A stretch of DNA of 64,000 nt, taken from contig JASJCR010000012.1 in NCBI GenBank assembly GCA_030065875.1, positions 18,105 to 82,104 of the forward strand. The letters run 5' to 3'. Position numbers and translations under genes: made by a program. Numbering within the stretch: the stretch's first letter is position 1; each line of letters begins with the position of its first letter. The stretch comes from Ardenticatenaceae bacterium (lineage in GTDB: Bacteria; Chloroflexota; Anaerolineae; Promineifilales; Promineifilaceae). The notes below the pieces were generated by a model, which was given only the letters and a program-made list of their open reading frames with translations, had not been told where the DNA came from and did no database searches. Below are positions 1 to 9,960 of this stretch, in pieces.

Positions 1-2
1 AA

Positions 3-806
3 ATGTTTAGATCAGCCCTCGACAGCGCCGATGATTTTTTCCGGTTGTTTGCCCGGCTGTTGGCCTTTCGGCTGGGATTACCCGATGAAACTGAAATGTT
101 TTGGAATTTCCCCTTAACGAACCCGTTTCGAACGACCGAATATATGTCCAGCAGCGTCCTGCCGGCCCTCGACCAGCCGGTTTTGCTGGCCATGGATGAA
201 GTTGAGGCGGTTTTTGATACCGATTTTCGGACCGATTTTTTTGGCATGCTGCGGGCGTGGCACAGTAATCGGGCGATTGATCCGATTTGGAAAAAGCTCG
301 ACCTGGTGTTGGTAACGTCTACCGAACCATATTTCTTTATCGATAATTTGAATCAATCCCCGTTCAACGTGGGGGAAGTGGTCGACCTGCAGCCGTTTAG
401 AGATGAGCAGACGGCCGCACTAAACCGGCAGCACGGCGCCCCATTGGCCAGCCAGCAGATTGAACGTTTGCAGCGGCTGGTCCACGGCCATCCGTTTTTA
501 GTTCGGCGGGCTCTTTATCTGCTGGCTACCGGCCGCACCCAGTCTGAGGAGCTGTTTGCTCAGGCGATGAGCCTTGATGGCCCATTTGGCGATCATTTGC
601 GTCGCCTGCTGCTGATGCTTTACGAGCGTCCTCAGCTGGCGGTCACGCTGCGTCAAATCATCGAGGAGGGGCGCTGCGACGATCAAATCGCCTTTTTCCG
701 GCTGCGCGGGGCCGGCTTTGTGCGTGAGGAGGCCGGCCGGATCGTGGCCTCAAACGAGCTGTACAAAGCCACATTCGCCCACCATTTTGAACTATCTCAG
801 GCGTGA
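3..806 (+). CDS. AAA-like (AAA_35) domain protein, 5' truncated by the window
   Basis: Only the C-terminal part is visible (267 codons from the first in-frame ATG; the true start and the Walker A loop probably lie before the window). The Walker B-like stretch VLLAMDEVEAVF (about residues 60-71) is followed by a helical ATPase lid. The segment SPFNVGEVVDL matches TPFNIGRRIDL in the next gene, so the two are paralogues. The family (PF14516, STAND-like NTPases) is common in Chloroflexota and cyanobacteria, usually fused to sensor or effector modules; this protein ends at the ATPase with no WD40 tail. It ends 7 nt before the start of the next gene, so the two are probably cotranscribed. Partner and function are unknown. 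Confidence 0.75.
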   Translation: MFRSALDSADDFFRLFARLLAFRLGLPDETEMFWNFPLTNPFRTTEYMSSSVLPALDQPVLLAMDEVEAVFDTDFRTDFFGMLRAWHSNRAIDPIWKKLDLVLVTSTEPYFFIDNLNQSPFNVGEVVDLQPFRDEQTAALNRQHGAPLASQQIERLQRLVHGHPFLVRRALYLLATGRTQSEELFAQAMSLDGPFGDHLRRLLLMLYERPQLAVTLRQIIEEGRCDDQIAFFRLRGAGFVREEAGRIVASNELYKATFAHHFELSQA

Positions 807-813
807 TTAATTT

Positions 814-3800
814 ATGAGTGAATACATCTACACCGTCGGTGGCACCGTTCAACCTGATGCAGGAGTATATATCACCCGTCGGGCTGATGAAGATTTGTTA
901 AACGCCTGCCGTGAAGGGCAGTATGCCTATGTTTTAACCGCCCGCCAGCTTGGAAAAAGCAGCCTCATGGTGCGCACGGCCGGCCGGCTGGAAGAAGAGG
1001 GGATTCAAAGCGTCGTCATCGATCTCAATGAATTGGGTGTCCAAACCACGGTGCAGGAGTGGTATTTGGGCCTGATGTTTCGCATCACCTCTCGCCTGCG
1101 GCTCAAAGTAAACTTGCTGCAGTGGTGGCGGGAACATGAAGATGTGGGGGTCACCCAGCGCCTCAGCCTGTTTTTTCAGGAAATTGTGCTCAGAGATATT
1201 GATGCACCGGTCGTCATTTTTATTGATGAAATTGATACAACTTTGAGCCTCGATTTTACTGATGATTTTTTTGCGGCGATTCGCTATTTGTTTAATGCCC
1301 GATCGACCGAGCCCGGTTTGCAGCGCTTGTCATTTGTGTTGATCGGGGTGGCGACCCCCAGCGACCTGATAAACGACAGCAAACGGACCCCCTTTAATAT
1401 CGGCCGGCGCATTGATTTGACCGACTTCTCTCGAGAAGAGTCTCAGCCGCTGGCCGTGGGTTTGCCCGGTGACGCAGCCCGGCAGGCCTCGTTGATGGAT
1501 AAAGTCATCGATTGGACCAACGGGCATCCGTATTTGACTCAGCGCCTCTGTGCCGAGCTGGGCGCTCCGCGAGAAAACGGGTCAGCAGGCAGCGTAAACG
1601 AAGTGGTGCAAAATATTTTTCTGGGTGACAACGCCTACAAAGACAACAACCTGCAGTTTGTGCGGGATATGTTGACCAAGAGAGCGCCGATCCATCAGGA
1701 ACGGGAACTGCTGACCACCTATCAGCAAATCCGTCTGGGGCGGCGGCGGGTGCGCGATGACGCCCATTCGGCCGTTAAATCACATCTCAAATTGTCGGGC
1801 GTGGTCAAGCGGGCAGGTGATGATCTACAGGTGCGCAATAAAATTTACGCCCGCGTATTTGATCGAAAGTGGATTCGAGCCCAATGGCCGGTTTCCTGGT
1901 GGGAATTGATTCCTTTTGAGGTCAAGGTTGCGGCCGGTATTTCTCTGCTGCTTTTTGTTGGACTGCTGGTGGCTGTTTTTTATGCCGTTGGGCAGCAGCA
2001 GCTGGCGCAGGAGGCGGCGGGGAACCTGGCTGCTGAAGTGGTGTTGCGGTCAACGGCCGAAAGTGACGCCCTGGCTCAGGCTGAATTAGCCGAGGATAAT
2101 GCTGAGTTGGCCGCTTTGAGAGCCCAGGAGGCGGTCGACAACTTTAACCTGGCAGCAACTCGCGAATCGGAGGCGATTGCCAACGCGGCGGTGGCCGAGC
2201 AAAATGCCTTACTGGCTGAGGCTCAGGCCCGCATTGCCGAATCGAGAGCGCTGGCCGGTGAGGCTCGCCTGGCAGGTGAAACCAACGCCCAGCTTGGTTT
2301 GCTTCTGGCGCTGGAGGCGGTCCAAGCCACCGATACCTCAGAAGCGCGACAGAGCGTTCAGGCGGCTTTGGGGCAGCCGCATCGCTTCGAGCTGGTTCAT
2401 CAGATCGAGGTGGGTGAGTGGACCTCACCGTTTGGCTCGGCCGCCTGGGACCCCGATGGCCGCAAGCTGTTGGTCGTTAACGGCAGCGATTTCCTGGTAT
2501 CGCTGTGGGATGGGGAGAGCGGCGAACTGCTTGAAGAGCTGCGCCACCCCGGTTTTGTGACGGCCGCTTTTTGGCATCCACAGGGTGACCGCATTGTGAC
2601 CTCCTCGGTTGATGGGGTCAGGGTGTGGGACGCGGCCAGGGGGGTCGAAGCGTCATTTTTTGATGTAGGCCCTACCTCTTTTACAAATTGGGCTCAGGAC
2701 GGTGATGCGATCGTTGCGGTCAGCTTTAGTGATGATATGGTGCGCATCATCAACGTCGCCGGCGGCGGGGAAGAGATCGCCGTTGCCGTGCCTGAAGCGG
2801 TTTTAAAGGCGGAGGTGAGCCGGGGCACACCGCCACGTTTGTTGGTCACGGCCGCCCAGCAGGCATACGTGTATGATTTAGGCGGCGAACCGCTTTTTTC
2901 GATAGATCCCCCTGGAGAAATTCGAGACAGTTTTTTGTGGAAGGCGGCCTGGAACGACACCGGTGATTTGATTTTAACGCACAATGCCTGGCTGGGGGAC
3001 GGCACTTTTGGGCCGGTTGTGATCTGGGACGGCCGCACCGGGGAGGAGCTGCAGACGCTTGAAACAAGACCCGCTCAGCTGATAGATGGGTTAAGCTCCG
3101 ATATTGTCCCCATCAGCAATGCGGAATGGGGGAGCGGTGGGAACCAGGTTTTAACCAGTGGAACCGATAATAGGCTGTTGGTATGGGATGCCAGAAGTGG
3201 TCAAATTGTCAGTGAACAAGCCGGGTTTCAGGAAGGGGAGATGTTCGTCCAGGATAATTTGCTGCTGTCCGCGATTAACTTCAGCGGATTTACCGCCGGT
3301 GGTGATCCGCTTGATCGCGGTGGTTTCACGATGCGCCTGCTTCCGGATGGAGAACTGCTCAACCTCGTTGACGCATCCAAACAGGTCAACGCCGTTGCCT
3401 GGAGTGCCAACGGCCGTCAGCTAGCCACCCTTGACCTGGATGGGACGGCGCTAATTTGGAAGCGGCCGTCCGCTAATCCCCTGACGGTTTTGCGGGGCAA
3501 TGCCGCGGTTGAGGCGGTGGTGTGGTCCCATGACCAATCAAAAATTTTTGTGGAAACGGTTGACGGAGAGGTGCAAATACTCGATGCGGGTTCGGAAACC
3601 GTTTTGACCATGCTTCAGGCTGACAGCGGGATTGCCATCACCGGCTGGAGCGAAGATGACTCCCAATTAATGATTGCCCAGCGTGATGGGTCACTTAATC
3701 TTTATGATTCAGATACGGGTGAGCTGCTGCAAACCCTCTCCCATCCGGCCCCGCTCTTTTTTGCCGACTGGCGAAAGAACGACGCTCAAATTGTGACTAC

Positions 3801-5196
3801 CGATCAGCAGGGAACGCTGCGGGTCTGGGGTGTCGCTGACGGTGAAGTAGAGTTTGAGGTGCGGGATTCGGCCGCTTTTTTGGCGTTGTGGAACAATGAT
3901 CAATCGGCCCTTATTGCCGGTGGATTTGACGGCCGGGTTCGTATTCTTGACGCCGTCGATGGTTCACTCCAAGGGGAAATTGAAACCGGGTTACCCACGC
4001 TCTTCGCCTTTTTTGGGCTGGAGAATCAAGACCATGTCGTTACCTTGAGCAGCGAAGGGTATGATTTCCCATTTTTTGATGACCTTGAAGTGAATTTGGA
4101 TGCGGATGTTATTGATACATCTGTGACCCAGCTTTTTAGCGACCCCACTGAATTATCAGGGTGGTCATTGACAGATTTAGAAACTCCGCTGTGGAGCATC
4201 ACCTATGATAGCTTAATTTCCGCTTTGCCCAATGAGGCAGATACAAAATTGATCGTGCATATTTGGGCGGAAGCGGTTCGACTGGGCGCCCGACCGTTGA
4301 TTGAAATCCGGGATATGCAGACGGGGGAGCTGCTGTTTACGGCTGAGCACCCTGGTGGCGTGGTGACAACGCTGTGGCTCGATGAGGAGCAGCGATTTGT
4401 GACGGTCGGTGCTGATGGCAAAGCGCGGCTGTGGTCGATTGATCAGCCGGAGCCGCTGGCGATTTTGGGAGCGGTTGATGACGACATCGCTGATTTTGAC
4501 ATCAACGAGGGTGGGGATCAACTGCTCCTGGGAACGGCCGGGGGGAAGGTGCTGCGTACATTTGTCGATCCTGAATCGCTGGTGGAAATCGGGTGTGATC
4601 GGGCCTATCGCAATTTGGCCTGGAACGATTGGCAGCAATATTTACAGGGTCAGCCGTATCAGGCGACCTGCACAAACCTTCCTGCTCACCCATCGTTTAT
4701 TGAGCGGATTGAACAGGCGGGCAGCGCGGCTGAGGTGGCCACATTTTTTGCTACCACGCCTCAATCCATTGACGTTTATGGGGCTGATACCTGGAATACG
4801 GTGTGCTGGTGGGGCAGCTTATGGGGGCAGGCTGAACGTGTGGGAGCGGCGTGCGATTATGGGGTTGCCCTGGCTGAATCGGAGTTTGATGAGGCCAATC
4901 ATCGCGACAGCCGCGCCTTACAGCGGGCGCTGACCGGAGATTTAAGCGGGGCGGCCGACGATTTGCGCGCATTTTTGACCGAAATGGCTGACCAACGCGA
5001 CGACCTCTCGGCCGTCTATGACGAGGCATCCCCCGCACAGCAAAACAGCGACGCCGGCCGAGAGGTCCTGGCCGAAATTGAGCGGCTCGAGCAATGGCTG
5101 TCCGAGCGAACCGCGTGGGTGGAGCAGCTGGAAGCGGGTCAAAATCCCTATGACGCTCAGACGATCGAAGCACTGATTAAAGAGAGTCAATCATAA
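814..5196 (+). CDS. AAA_35-TM-WD40 STAND-like giant protein
   Basis: 1460 residues. The AAA-like N domain has a degenerate Walker A (ARQLGKSS, Lys48) and Walker B VVIFIDEID (Asp138/Glu139). A single membrane helix follows at about 372-393 (GISLLLFVGLLVAVFYAV), then an Ala/Glu-rich coiled coil to about 490 built on LAA-x-RAQEA-like units, then about 14 WD40 blades (about 525-1270; repeated WD signatures such as SLWDGESGELL and VIWDGRTGEEL). A C-terminal TPR-like region (about 1330-1400, RALTGDLSGAADDLRAFL) ends the protein. The architecture suggests a membrane-anchored NTPase whose beta-propellers sense or scaffold; this is inference from the STAND class. The gene lies directly downstream of a paralogous ATPase. 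No effector domain is recognisable. Confidence 0.85.
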   Translation: MSEYIYTVGGTVQPDAGVYITRRADEDLLNACREGQYAYVLTARQLGKSSLMVRTAGRLEEEGIQSVVIDLNELGVQTTVQEWYLGLMFRITSRLRLKVNLLQWWREHEDVGVTQRLSLFFQEIVLRDIDAPVVIFIDEIDTTLSLDFTDDFFAAIRYLFNARSTEPGLQRLSFVLIGVATPSDLINDSKRTPFNIGRRIDLTDFSREESQPLAVGLPGDAARQASLMDKVIDWTNGHPYLTQRLCAELGAPRENGSAGSVNEVVQNIFLGDNAYKDNNLQFVRDMLTKRAPIHQERELLTTYQQIRLGRRRVRDDAHSAVKSHLKLSGVVKRAGDDLQVRNKIYARVFDRKWIRAQWPVSWWELIPFEVKVAAGISLLLFVGLLVAVFYAVGQQQLAQEAAGNLAAEVVLRSTAESDALAQAELAEDNAELAALRAQEAVDNFNLAATRESEAIANAAVAEQNALLAEAQARIAESRALAGEARLAGETNAQLGLLLALEAVQATDTSEARQSVQAALGQPHRFELVHQIEVGEWTSPFGSAAWDPDGRKLLVVNGSDFLVSLWDGESGELLEELRHPGFVTAAFWHPQGDRIVTSSVDGVRVWDAARGVEASFFDVGPTSFTNWAQDGDAIVAVSFSDDMVRIINVAGGGEEIAVAVPEAVLKAEVSRGTPPRLLVTAAQQAYVYDLGGEPLFSIDPPGEIRDSFLWKAAWNDTGDLILTHNAWLGDGTFGPVVIWDGRTGEELQTLETRPAQLIDGLSSDIVPISNAEWGSGGNQVLTSGTDNRLLVWDARSGQIVSEQAGFQEGEMFVQDNLLLSAINFSGFTAGGDPLDRGGFTMRLLPDGELLNLVDASKQVNAVAWSANGRQLATLDLDGTALIWKRPSANPLTVLRGNAAVEAVVWSHDQSKIFVETVDGEVQILDAGSETVLTMLQADSGIAITGWSEDDSQLMIAQRDGSLNLYDSDTGELLQTLSHPAPLFFADWRKNDAQIVTTDQQGTLRVWGVADGEVEFEVRDSAAFLALWNNDQSALIAGGFDGRVRILDAVDGSLQGEIETGLPTLFAFFGLENQDHVVTLSSEGYDFPFFDDLEVNLDADVIDTSVTQLFSDPTELSGWSLTDLETPLWSITYDSLISALPNEADTKLIVHIWAEAVRLGARPLIEIRDMQTGELLFTAEHPGGVVTTLWLDEEQRFVTVGADGKARLWSIDQPEPLAILGAVDDDIADFDINEGGDQLLLGTAGGKVLRTFVDPESLVEIGCDRAYRNLAWNDWQQYLQGQPYQATCTNLPAHPSFIERIEQAGSAAEVATFFATTPQSIDVYGADTWNTVCWWGSLWGQAERVGAACDYGVALAESEFDEANHRDSRALQRALTGDLSGAADDLRAFLTEMADQRDDLSAVYDEASPAQQNSDAGREVLAEIERLEQWLSERTAWVEQLEAGQNPYDAQTIEALIKESQS

Positions 5197-5601
5197 GCGT
5201 CAACATCACGATAGGCTGCCGAGTGCAGCACACTTGTCATTCTGAACGGAGCGCAGCGGCGTGAAGAATCTCGTCAAGGTTCGTCAAGGTAGGTTGATTT
5301 AGAGAGAGAAGAAGGTCCGTTTTGGGCGACCTTCATCTGCTTGTTAGATGACGGGATTCTTCGCTTCGCTCAGAATGACAGGTTACCTGAGGACGATGTA
5401 AGCGCCTGAGAGGCTGTGGCCGGTGTTCACACCGAACCACTAGCCGGCACGGCCAGAGACCGGCCAGAGCACCAGAATCGCTATAATCGAAAATCATTAC
5501 AATTTTTAGTAACCGGCCGCCGGCCGATCTTACAAAATATCTGCAGCCGCCGCGCTTAAAGTTTAGACATTGAAGTCAAATTTTGAGTTTGGAGGCTTGA
5601 G
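5197..5601. repeat. Intergenic with a long imperfect inverted repeat (REP-like)
   Basis: This 405-nt gap has no credible gene. Left arm 5235-5270 begins TGTCATTCTGAACGGAGCG and ends GTGAAGAATC. Right arm 5355-5380 is the inverse, GATTCTTCGCTTCGCTCAG followed by AATGACA. Between them TCGTCAAGGT is duplicated in tandem (5271-5290). This REP-like palindrome is a widespread bacterial intergenic type. A half copy recurs at about 40650-40690 (TGTCATTCCGAACG...GAGGAATCTCGTCAA). The 3' part of the gap is AT-rich with CGGCCG palindromes and leads to the GGAGG ribosome site (5591-5595) of the next gene. Confidence 0.7.
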
Positions 5602-7227
5602 ATGAAAAATATTTACGCGCAATTCGCATTACTTGTTATGGTGCTGCTGGCCGCCTGCAGCTCGCCGGCCGAAGAAATTATCGATTTAGAGCCCGTGCCC
5701 AACACGTCTGAACGGGCCCGGATTGAATCACATCCTTCAGAGGAGCCGGCGGCGGTTCCCACTACCGCACCAACCGCTGAACCGGTGGCTACCGCTGAGC
5801 CGGAGCCCAGCCCCACCCCGGCCGGGAACTTGATGGAGGTACAGCCGGCCGTGGTGCGCATTGTCGCTGAAGGCAGCTTTGTCGACCCCGACCAGGGCAC
5901 TCAGCTTAACGTCTCCGGCAGTGGATCGGGATTTATCATTTCTCCTGATGGCCTGGCCGTAACCAACAATCACGTGGTGACCGGGGCGGCTATTCTGCGC
6001 GTTTACATCCAGGGTGAGCGTGAGCCGCGCAACGCCCGCGTTCTGGGGGTTTCGGAATGCTCCGACCTGGCCCTCATCGATATTGACGGCGACGATTTTT
6101 CCTTTTTGCAATGGTATGACGGGGATATCACCGTGGGGCAGGAAGTGTATGCGGCCGGTTATCCCCTTGGAGAAAGCGAATTCACCCTGACCCGCGGCAT
6201 CGTCTCAAAGGCGTCGACCAGTGGCGAAACGGAATGGGCCTCAGTTGACAGCGTGATGGAACACGATGCCACCCTGAATCGAGGCAATTCGGGAGGCCCT
6301 CTGATAACGAGAGAAGGGCAGGTCATCGGCGTCAACTTTGCCGGAAATTTTGAACGCAGCCAATATTTTGCCATCGGCCGCAGCGAGGTGGAGCGGGTGC
6401 TCGATACCCTGCGACAGGAAGAGAACGTCAATTCGATCGGCATCAACGGGATGGCTCTGAGCGATGCTGAAGGCGGCCTGGGCATCTGGGTTTTCTCCGT
6501 AGAATCCGGTTCACCGGCCGATCGCGTGGGAGTCAAAGGGGGTGATCTGATCATCTCCCTGGAAGGGCTGACCCTGGCCGTTGACGGCACCCTGTCCGAC
6601 TACTGCGACGTGCTGCGCTCTCGGGAGATGGATGATGTCCTGAGTATCGGAGTGCTGCGCTTCACCGATGGCGGAACCGAACTGCTTAAAGGCCGCATCA
6701 ACGGCAGCGAGCTTGAGGTGATGGACGTTTTTGGCGGTCAGGCCGATGGCGGGACTCAAGCCGCTCCACCTGCTGACAGCGCGATTGTGCAGGATGCGAC
6801 GGGGACGCTTGAGGCGATCGTTCCCGCCGGTTGGGAGGTGCGCACCCAGGCCCCCGACTCCGATCTTTATTCTGCGCAGCTGGTTGCCGCCCCGCAGCTG
6901 AGCCTGATTGACGACAGCTGGGCTGGTTACGGAATCAGCATCGCCTTTACCGACAACCGGGACATTTCGGTTGACGCCCTGCTCGATTATAACAACGGTC
7001 TTTACAGCGCCGTTTGTGATTACGACGGCCGCGAGCCGTATGATGACGGACAGCTGATCGGACAGTACGAATTTTTTGCCAACTGTGAAGGTACGACGGC
7101 GATTGGGGTATTGGCGCTGACCACCCCAAACAGCGATTATCATCTTTTGATCCAGCTCCAGTATCTCAATGATGCACAGCTGGATGAGGTGATCGCCATA
7201 TTCAACAATTTTGTAGTCAACCGCTAG
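5602..7227 (+). CDS. HtrA/DegP-like trypsin-fold protease lipoprotein with PDZ domain
   Basis: 541 residues. A signal peptide ends in lipobox LLAAC (Cys19), so the protein is predicted to be a lipid-anchored extracytoplasmic serine protease; a Pro/Thr/Glu-rich linker spans about 40-72. The chymotrypsin-fold triad is visible: His124 in TNNHVV, Asp155 in SDLALIDI, Ser230 in RGNSGGPL. A PDZ domain (about 277-360, GSPADRVGVKGGDLIISLEG) follows, then an extra C-terminal domain (about 395-541) of unknown type that HtrA proteins usually lack. GGAGG at 5591-5595 gives a 6-nt spacing to the ATG and supports this start. The gene stands alone. Envelope protein quality control is the likely role by family. 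Confidence 0.88.
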   Translation: MKNIYAQFALLVMVLLAACSSPAEEIIDLEPVPNTSERARIESHPSEEPAAVPTTAPTAEPVATAEPEPSPTPAGNLMEVQPAVVRIVAEGSFVDPDQGTQLNVSGSGSGFIISPDGLAVTNNHVVTGAAILRVYIQGEREPRNARVLGVSECSDLALIDIDGDDFSFLQWYDGDITVGQEVYAAGYPLGESEFTLTRGIVSKASTSGETEWASVDSVMEHDATLNRGNSGGPLITREGQVIGVNFAGNFERSQYFAIGRSEVERVLDTLRQEENVNSIGINGMALSDAEGGLGIWVFSVESGSPADRVGVKGGDLIISLEGLTLAVDGTLSDYCDVLRSREMDDVLSIGVLRFTDGGTELLKGRINGSELEVMDVFGGQADGGTQAAPPADSAIVQDATGTLEAIVPAGWEVRTQAPDSDLYSAQLVAAPQLSLIDDSWAGYGISIAFTDNRDISVDALLDYNNGLYSAVCDYDGREPYDDGQLIGQYEFFANCEGTTAIGVLALTTPNSDYHLLIQLQYLNDAQLDEVIAIFNNFVVNR

Positions 7228-7531
7228 GAGGAAGGGGATTTTTCCTTCTCCAAGCCTCCTCTCTTCCGGGGTGGGCAATTTCAAGCTGATGATCGAACAG
7301 GACATGGTGGATCCCTCTTCCGCCCTACCAATAGGCGATGTGCCGAAAAACAGCCCCTGAAAGGCCAGGAGACTTTGGTTTTTTCAGTAAGAATGGATGT
7401 CTGTCCACCCTTGAACCGACGCGGGGAGGGGGGCAGGTCGGACTATGTGAAAATGAAATTTTTACCTGTCCACTCTTGGAATCCCCTCCATGGCGGAGGG
7501 GGATTTTGCTGGATAATCCGAAATTCTCTTT
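7228..7531. repeat. Intergenic with GC-rich hairpin and shared flanking motif
   Basis: No gene is seen. Hairpin 7483-7501 (CCCCTCC-atggc-GGAGGGG) is followed by GATTTTG and could terminate transcription. The stretch AAATTTTTACCTGTCCACTC (7458-7477) closely resembles, in reverse, GGGGCGGACATGTAAAAATT near 49560. A second TGTCCACCCTTGAACC occurs at about 7401-7416. The gap may therefore carry a copy of a dispersed composite repeat. Confidence 0.5.
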
Positions 7532-8524
7532 CTAATAATCTTCGATTATAAAATCAACAACCAGAGGCAGATGATCAGAGCCGGTATGGGGACCGGTATT
7601 GAGAGAAATAACGTTGATTTCCGGTGAAGAGACAAAGTGATCGATGGGAATTTTGGCGGCCGGCATAAACGTTGGCCAGCTGCGATTTAACCCCTGCCCC
7701 ACCCGGCCGTCTACCAGCTCACCCTCTTTCAAAAATTGGCCGAAGATAGGTGAAAAGGAACTGACATTAAAATCACCAGTGACGATGATGGGCAGCTGCT
7801 GCTCGCGGGCAAAAGCGGCGGTTTTTTGCAGTTCCTCATTGCGCCAGCCCCAGCGATCGTTGTTCATCGGGGTGGTGGGGTGAATCCCAAGAACGCCAAA
7901 TGATCTTCCCTGAACGGTGATTTCCGCATACGCCTGGGAGCGATGTCCGGACCCATAGTCGATAAAGCGGCCGTTTTCTAACGGGTAGCGACTCAGAATG
8001 ACCGTTTGATATTGGGGATCGGAATGGACATAGGCATAGCGTTCCCATAAGGCACCCATCGTAAAATGGTTGATGCGGTTCATTTCTACCAGGACAACGA
8101 TATCCGGACTGGTTTCAGTGACGGCTTCTAGCAGCATTTCCGGATTGGGATTGCCGTATAACGTGTTGGCCATCATCAGGCGGACCGTTGTGGCATCACT
8201 GGGTGAGGCTTCCAATGAGGGGGTGACAAAGGGCAAGAGGTGCAAGCCGTTGATGACGGTGACGATCAGCGCCAGAGCGGCTAATTTAGTGCGCCTCATC
8301 AGGAGCGTGATGAGGGTGAGGGGGGCGGCGGCCACAAAAAAATGCCAGCGAAAGTGGCTCCATAAATCAAAAAACCATACGAAGCGGCCGGCGTAGGCAG
8401 CCACCGAGACAAAAAGCAGGCCGACAACGGGCACGGCCATAATGGCAGTGAGGGTCAGCCGTATTAATTTAAATACAATCTGTTTATTGGATTGTGGAGA
8501 GGTTGAAAAGGCCATAGTAGCCAT
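7532..8524 (-). CDS. Membrane-anchored endonuclease/exonuclease/phosphatase (EEP) family protein
   Basis: 330 residues. Three predicted membrane helices (about 22-47, 58-76, 79-98) precede an EEP-fold catalytic domain. Characteristic strands are present: IVVLVEMN (metal-binding Glu), GIHPTT, VTGDFNVSSFSP (Asp/Asn pair) and the terminal GSDHLPLVVDF (catalytic Asp-His). The layout matches the UPF0294/YafD-like group of membrane-bound phosphodiesterases, whose substrate is generally unknown. Two possible starts lie three codons apart (MATMAFS); the first is used. The gene is transcribed on the strand opposite to the protease upstream of it, and no operon partner is obvious. Confidence 0.85.
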   Translation of the reverse strand: MATMAFSTSPQSNKQIVFKLIRLTLTAIMAVPVVGLLFVSVAAYAGRFVWFFDLWSHFRWHFFVAAAPLTLITLLMRRTKLAALALIVTVINGLHLLPFVTPSLEASPSDATTVRLMMANTLYGNPNPEMLLEAVTETSPDIVVLVEMNRINHFTMGALWERYAYVHSDPQYQTVILSRYPLENGRFIDYGSGHRSQAYAEITVQGRSFGVLGIHPTTPMNNDRWGWRNEELQKTAAFAREQQLPIIVTGDFNVSSFSPIFGQFLKEGELVDGRVGQGLNRSWPTFMPAAKIPIDHFVSSPEINVISLNTGPHTGSDHLPLVVDFIIEDY

Positions 8525-8716
8525 AGTTTATGGTGGTTTGAGGGTTTAATACACCGGCTTAAACGGCTGGCTGCCCGCACTCGGGTGCTTGATTTTTGAT
8601 TTTAGGTCGATCATCTGTGAAAAGGGGGTCATATGATTGTGGATCTTGACAGGAAAATCGACTTTGGACACGGCTTGGAAGTGATCGATGGAGGATGATT
8701 CAGGAGCGGGGACCGT

Positions 8717-9631
8717 CTACCGGACCATCAGACTGATATGCTTGTTCTGGGTGCTGGCCGGATGATAGTGAACATACACTCTTCTCAGCAGCTCCAATTC
8801 GGCATAGAGTCGATCTTCGACTTGACAGGCGATGTGGTCTCCATCAGCTACTGAAATATGGCCGTCAACTCCAATGGTGATGTTAATCACCAGGTATGGG
8901 CCAAAGCGATGAGCGTGGATCTCCTCAATTTGGACGACTCCCGGCACGGCCTGGACGAGGGCTGTGATGCGCCAGGCCAGCGTTTTGCCGGGAATAGTAT
9001 CCATGAGGTCATCTGACGATTCGCGCAAAATCGAGATTCCGGTTTGTAGGATAAAAAACGCCACCAGCGCGCCGGCCAGAGGATCTACCCAAGGATATCC
9101 CAGCAGCCCCAGGCCGATGCCCAGCGCGGCCGCCGTGGCGGCGAAGACGTCGTTGCGATGATCGCGGGCGAGGGCCAAAATCGCTGCATTTTGGGTCAGA
9201 CGGCCGGTACGCTGCGTGTACTGAGTGACAATCACTTTGATCAGGATAGTTGTGATGGCGATGATTAGAGTCAGGAGGGAGCCGTTGAGCCCGGCCGCCG
9301 TACCGACAATTGTGTCGTATAGTGAGTTTGCGCTGTTCCAAAATACGGCGATCGAAGTGGTGACGACAAAAGCCCCCACGATTAGAGCGGCAATCGTTTC
9401 CAGCTGCTGGTGGCCGTAAGGATGTTCGGTGTCAGGCGGTTTCCCGGCCAAACGTATAAAAACCGCCACGACCATGTAGTAAGCCACGTCCGAGGTAGAA
9501 TTGATGCCGTCCGCTAAGAGCGCCGGGCTGTGTCCGACAATACCGCCCACCGTTTTAGCCAGAGCCAAAATGATATTGACGATGAGGCCGATACGAACCG
9601 CTTTTAGACTTTCTTTTTCACGTTTTTTCAC
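8717..9631 (-). CDS. Cation diffusion facilitator (CDF) divalent-metal exporter
   Basis: 304 residues; CDF efflux proteins exchange Zn, Fe, Mn or Cd for protons at the inner membrane. The TM2 site reads ADGINSTSDV (Asp41, Asp48; Asn44 stands where His is common), the loop HPYGHQQLETIAAL is typical, and the TM5 site is ARDHRNDVF. The C-terminal cytoplasmic metal-sensing ferredoxin-like domain (about 205-290) contains EIHAHRFGPYLVINITI. The start codon is GTG with AAGGA six nt upstream on the minus strand. A CGTTTATTT motif lies 110 nt upstream (9741-9749). Metal specificity cannot be read from the sequence. Confidence 0.88.
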   Translation of the reverse strand: MKKREKESLKAVRIGLIVNIILALAKTVGGIVGHSPALLADGINSTSDVAYYMVVAVFIRLAGKPPDTEHPYGHQQLETIAALIVGAFVVTTSIAVFWNSANSLYDTIVGTAAGLNGSLLTLIIAITTILIKVIVTQYTQRTGRLTQNAAILALARDHRNDVFAATAAALGIGLGLLGYPWVDPLAGALVAFFILQTGISILRESSDDLMDTIPGKTLAWRITALVQAVPGVVQIEEIHAHRFGPYLVINITIGVDGHISVADGDHIACQVEDRLYAELELLRRVYVHYHPASTQNKHISLMVR

Positions 9632-9960
9632 GGTCTATCCTTGCACACCATATTTTTTCTCCCTAATCCCGGGCCCACCTGATCTTTTCCTGAAATGAAG
9701 TGTACTCAAGAAAAAGGGAGAGCTGTATCGATTCAGTATCCGTTTATTTTGCCTTCGAATAGGTTTAAAGTCATAAGCTGAATTGTGATTTTGGTGACTA
9801 GCACATGAGAAAAATGTAAGTAACTTAAGAGGAAGCCTCTACACAAATTTTATCCGTTTTTCCAGACGGCAGCTGCCAGAAGCCATATTGGCATGGATCA
9901 GCCTGTTTAGCCTATCGTAAATCGCAACATACCGTTCATCATTGTGGGGAGTAACCTTGT
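9632..9960. other. Divergent intergenic region
   Basis: This 329-nt AT-rich gap separates the divergent CDF exporter and the pseudokinase. It holds one CGTTTATTT (9741-9749). No convincing gene, hairpin terminator or sigma70-type promoter could be assigned by eye. A minus-strand reading frame here is an overlap of the pseudokinase start and is not credible. Confidence 0.4.

Noticed and set aside
4213..4638. 141-codon minus-strand ORF inside the WD40 region
   Set aside because: Antisense shadow of a conserved WD40 repeat region.
6511..7305. 264-codon minus-strand ORF opposite the HtrA-like gene
   Set aside because: It is the antisense of a gene with a full catalytic triad; its translation has no recognisable fold and no ribosome site.
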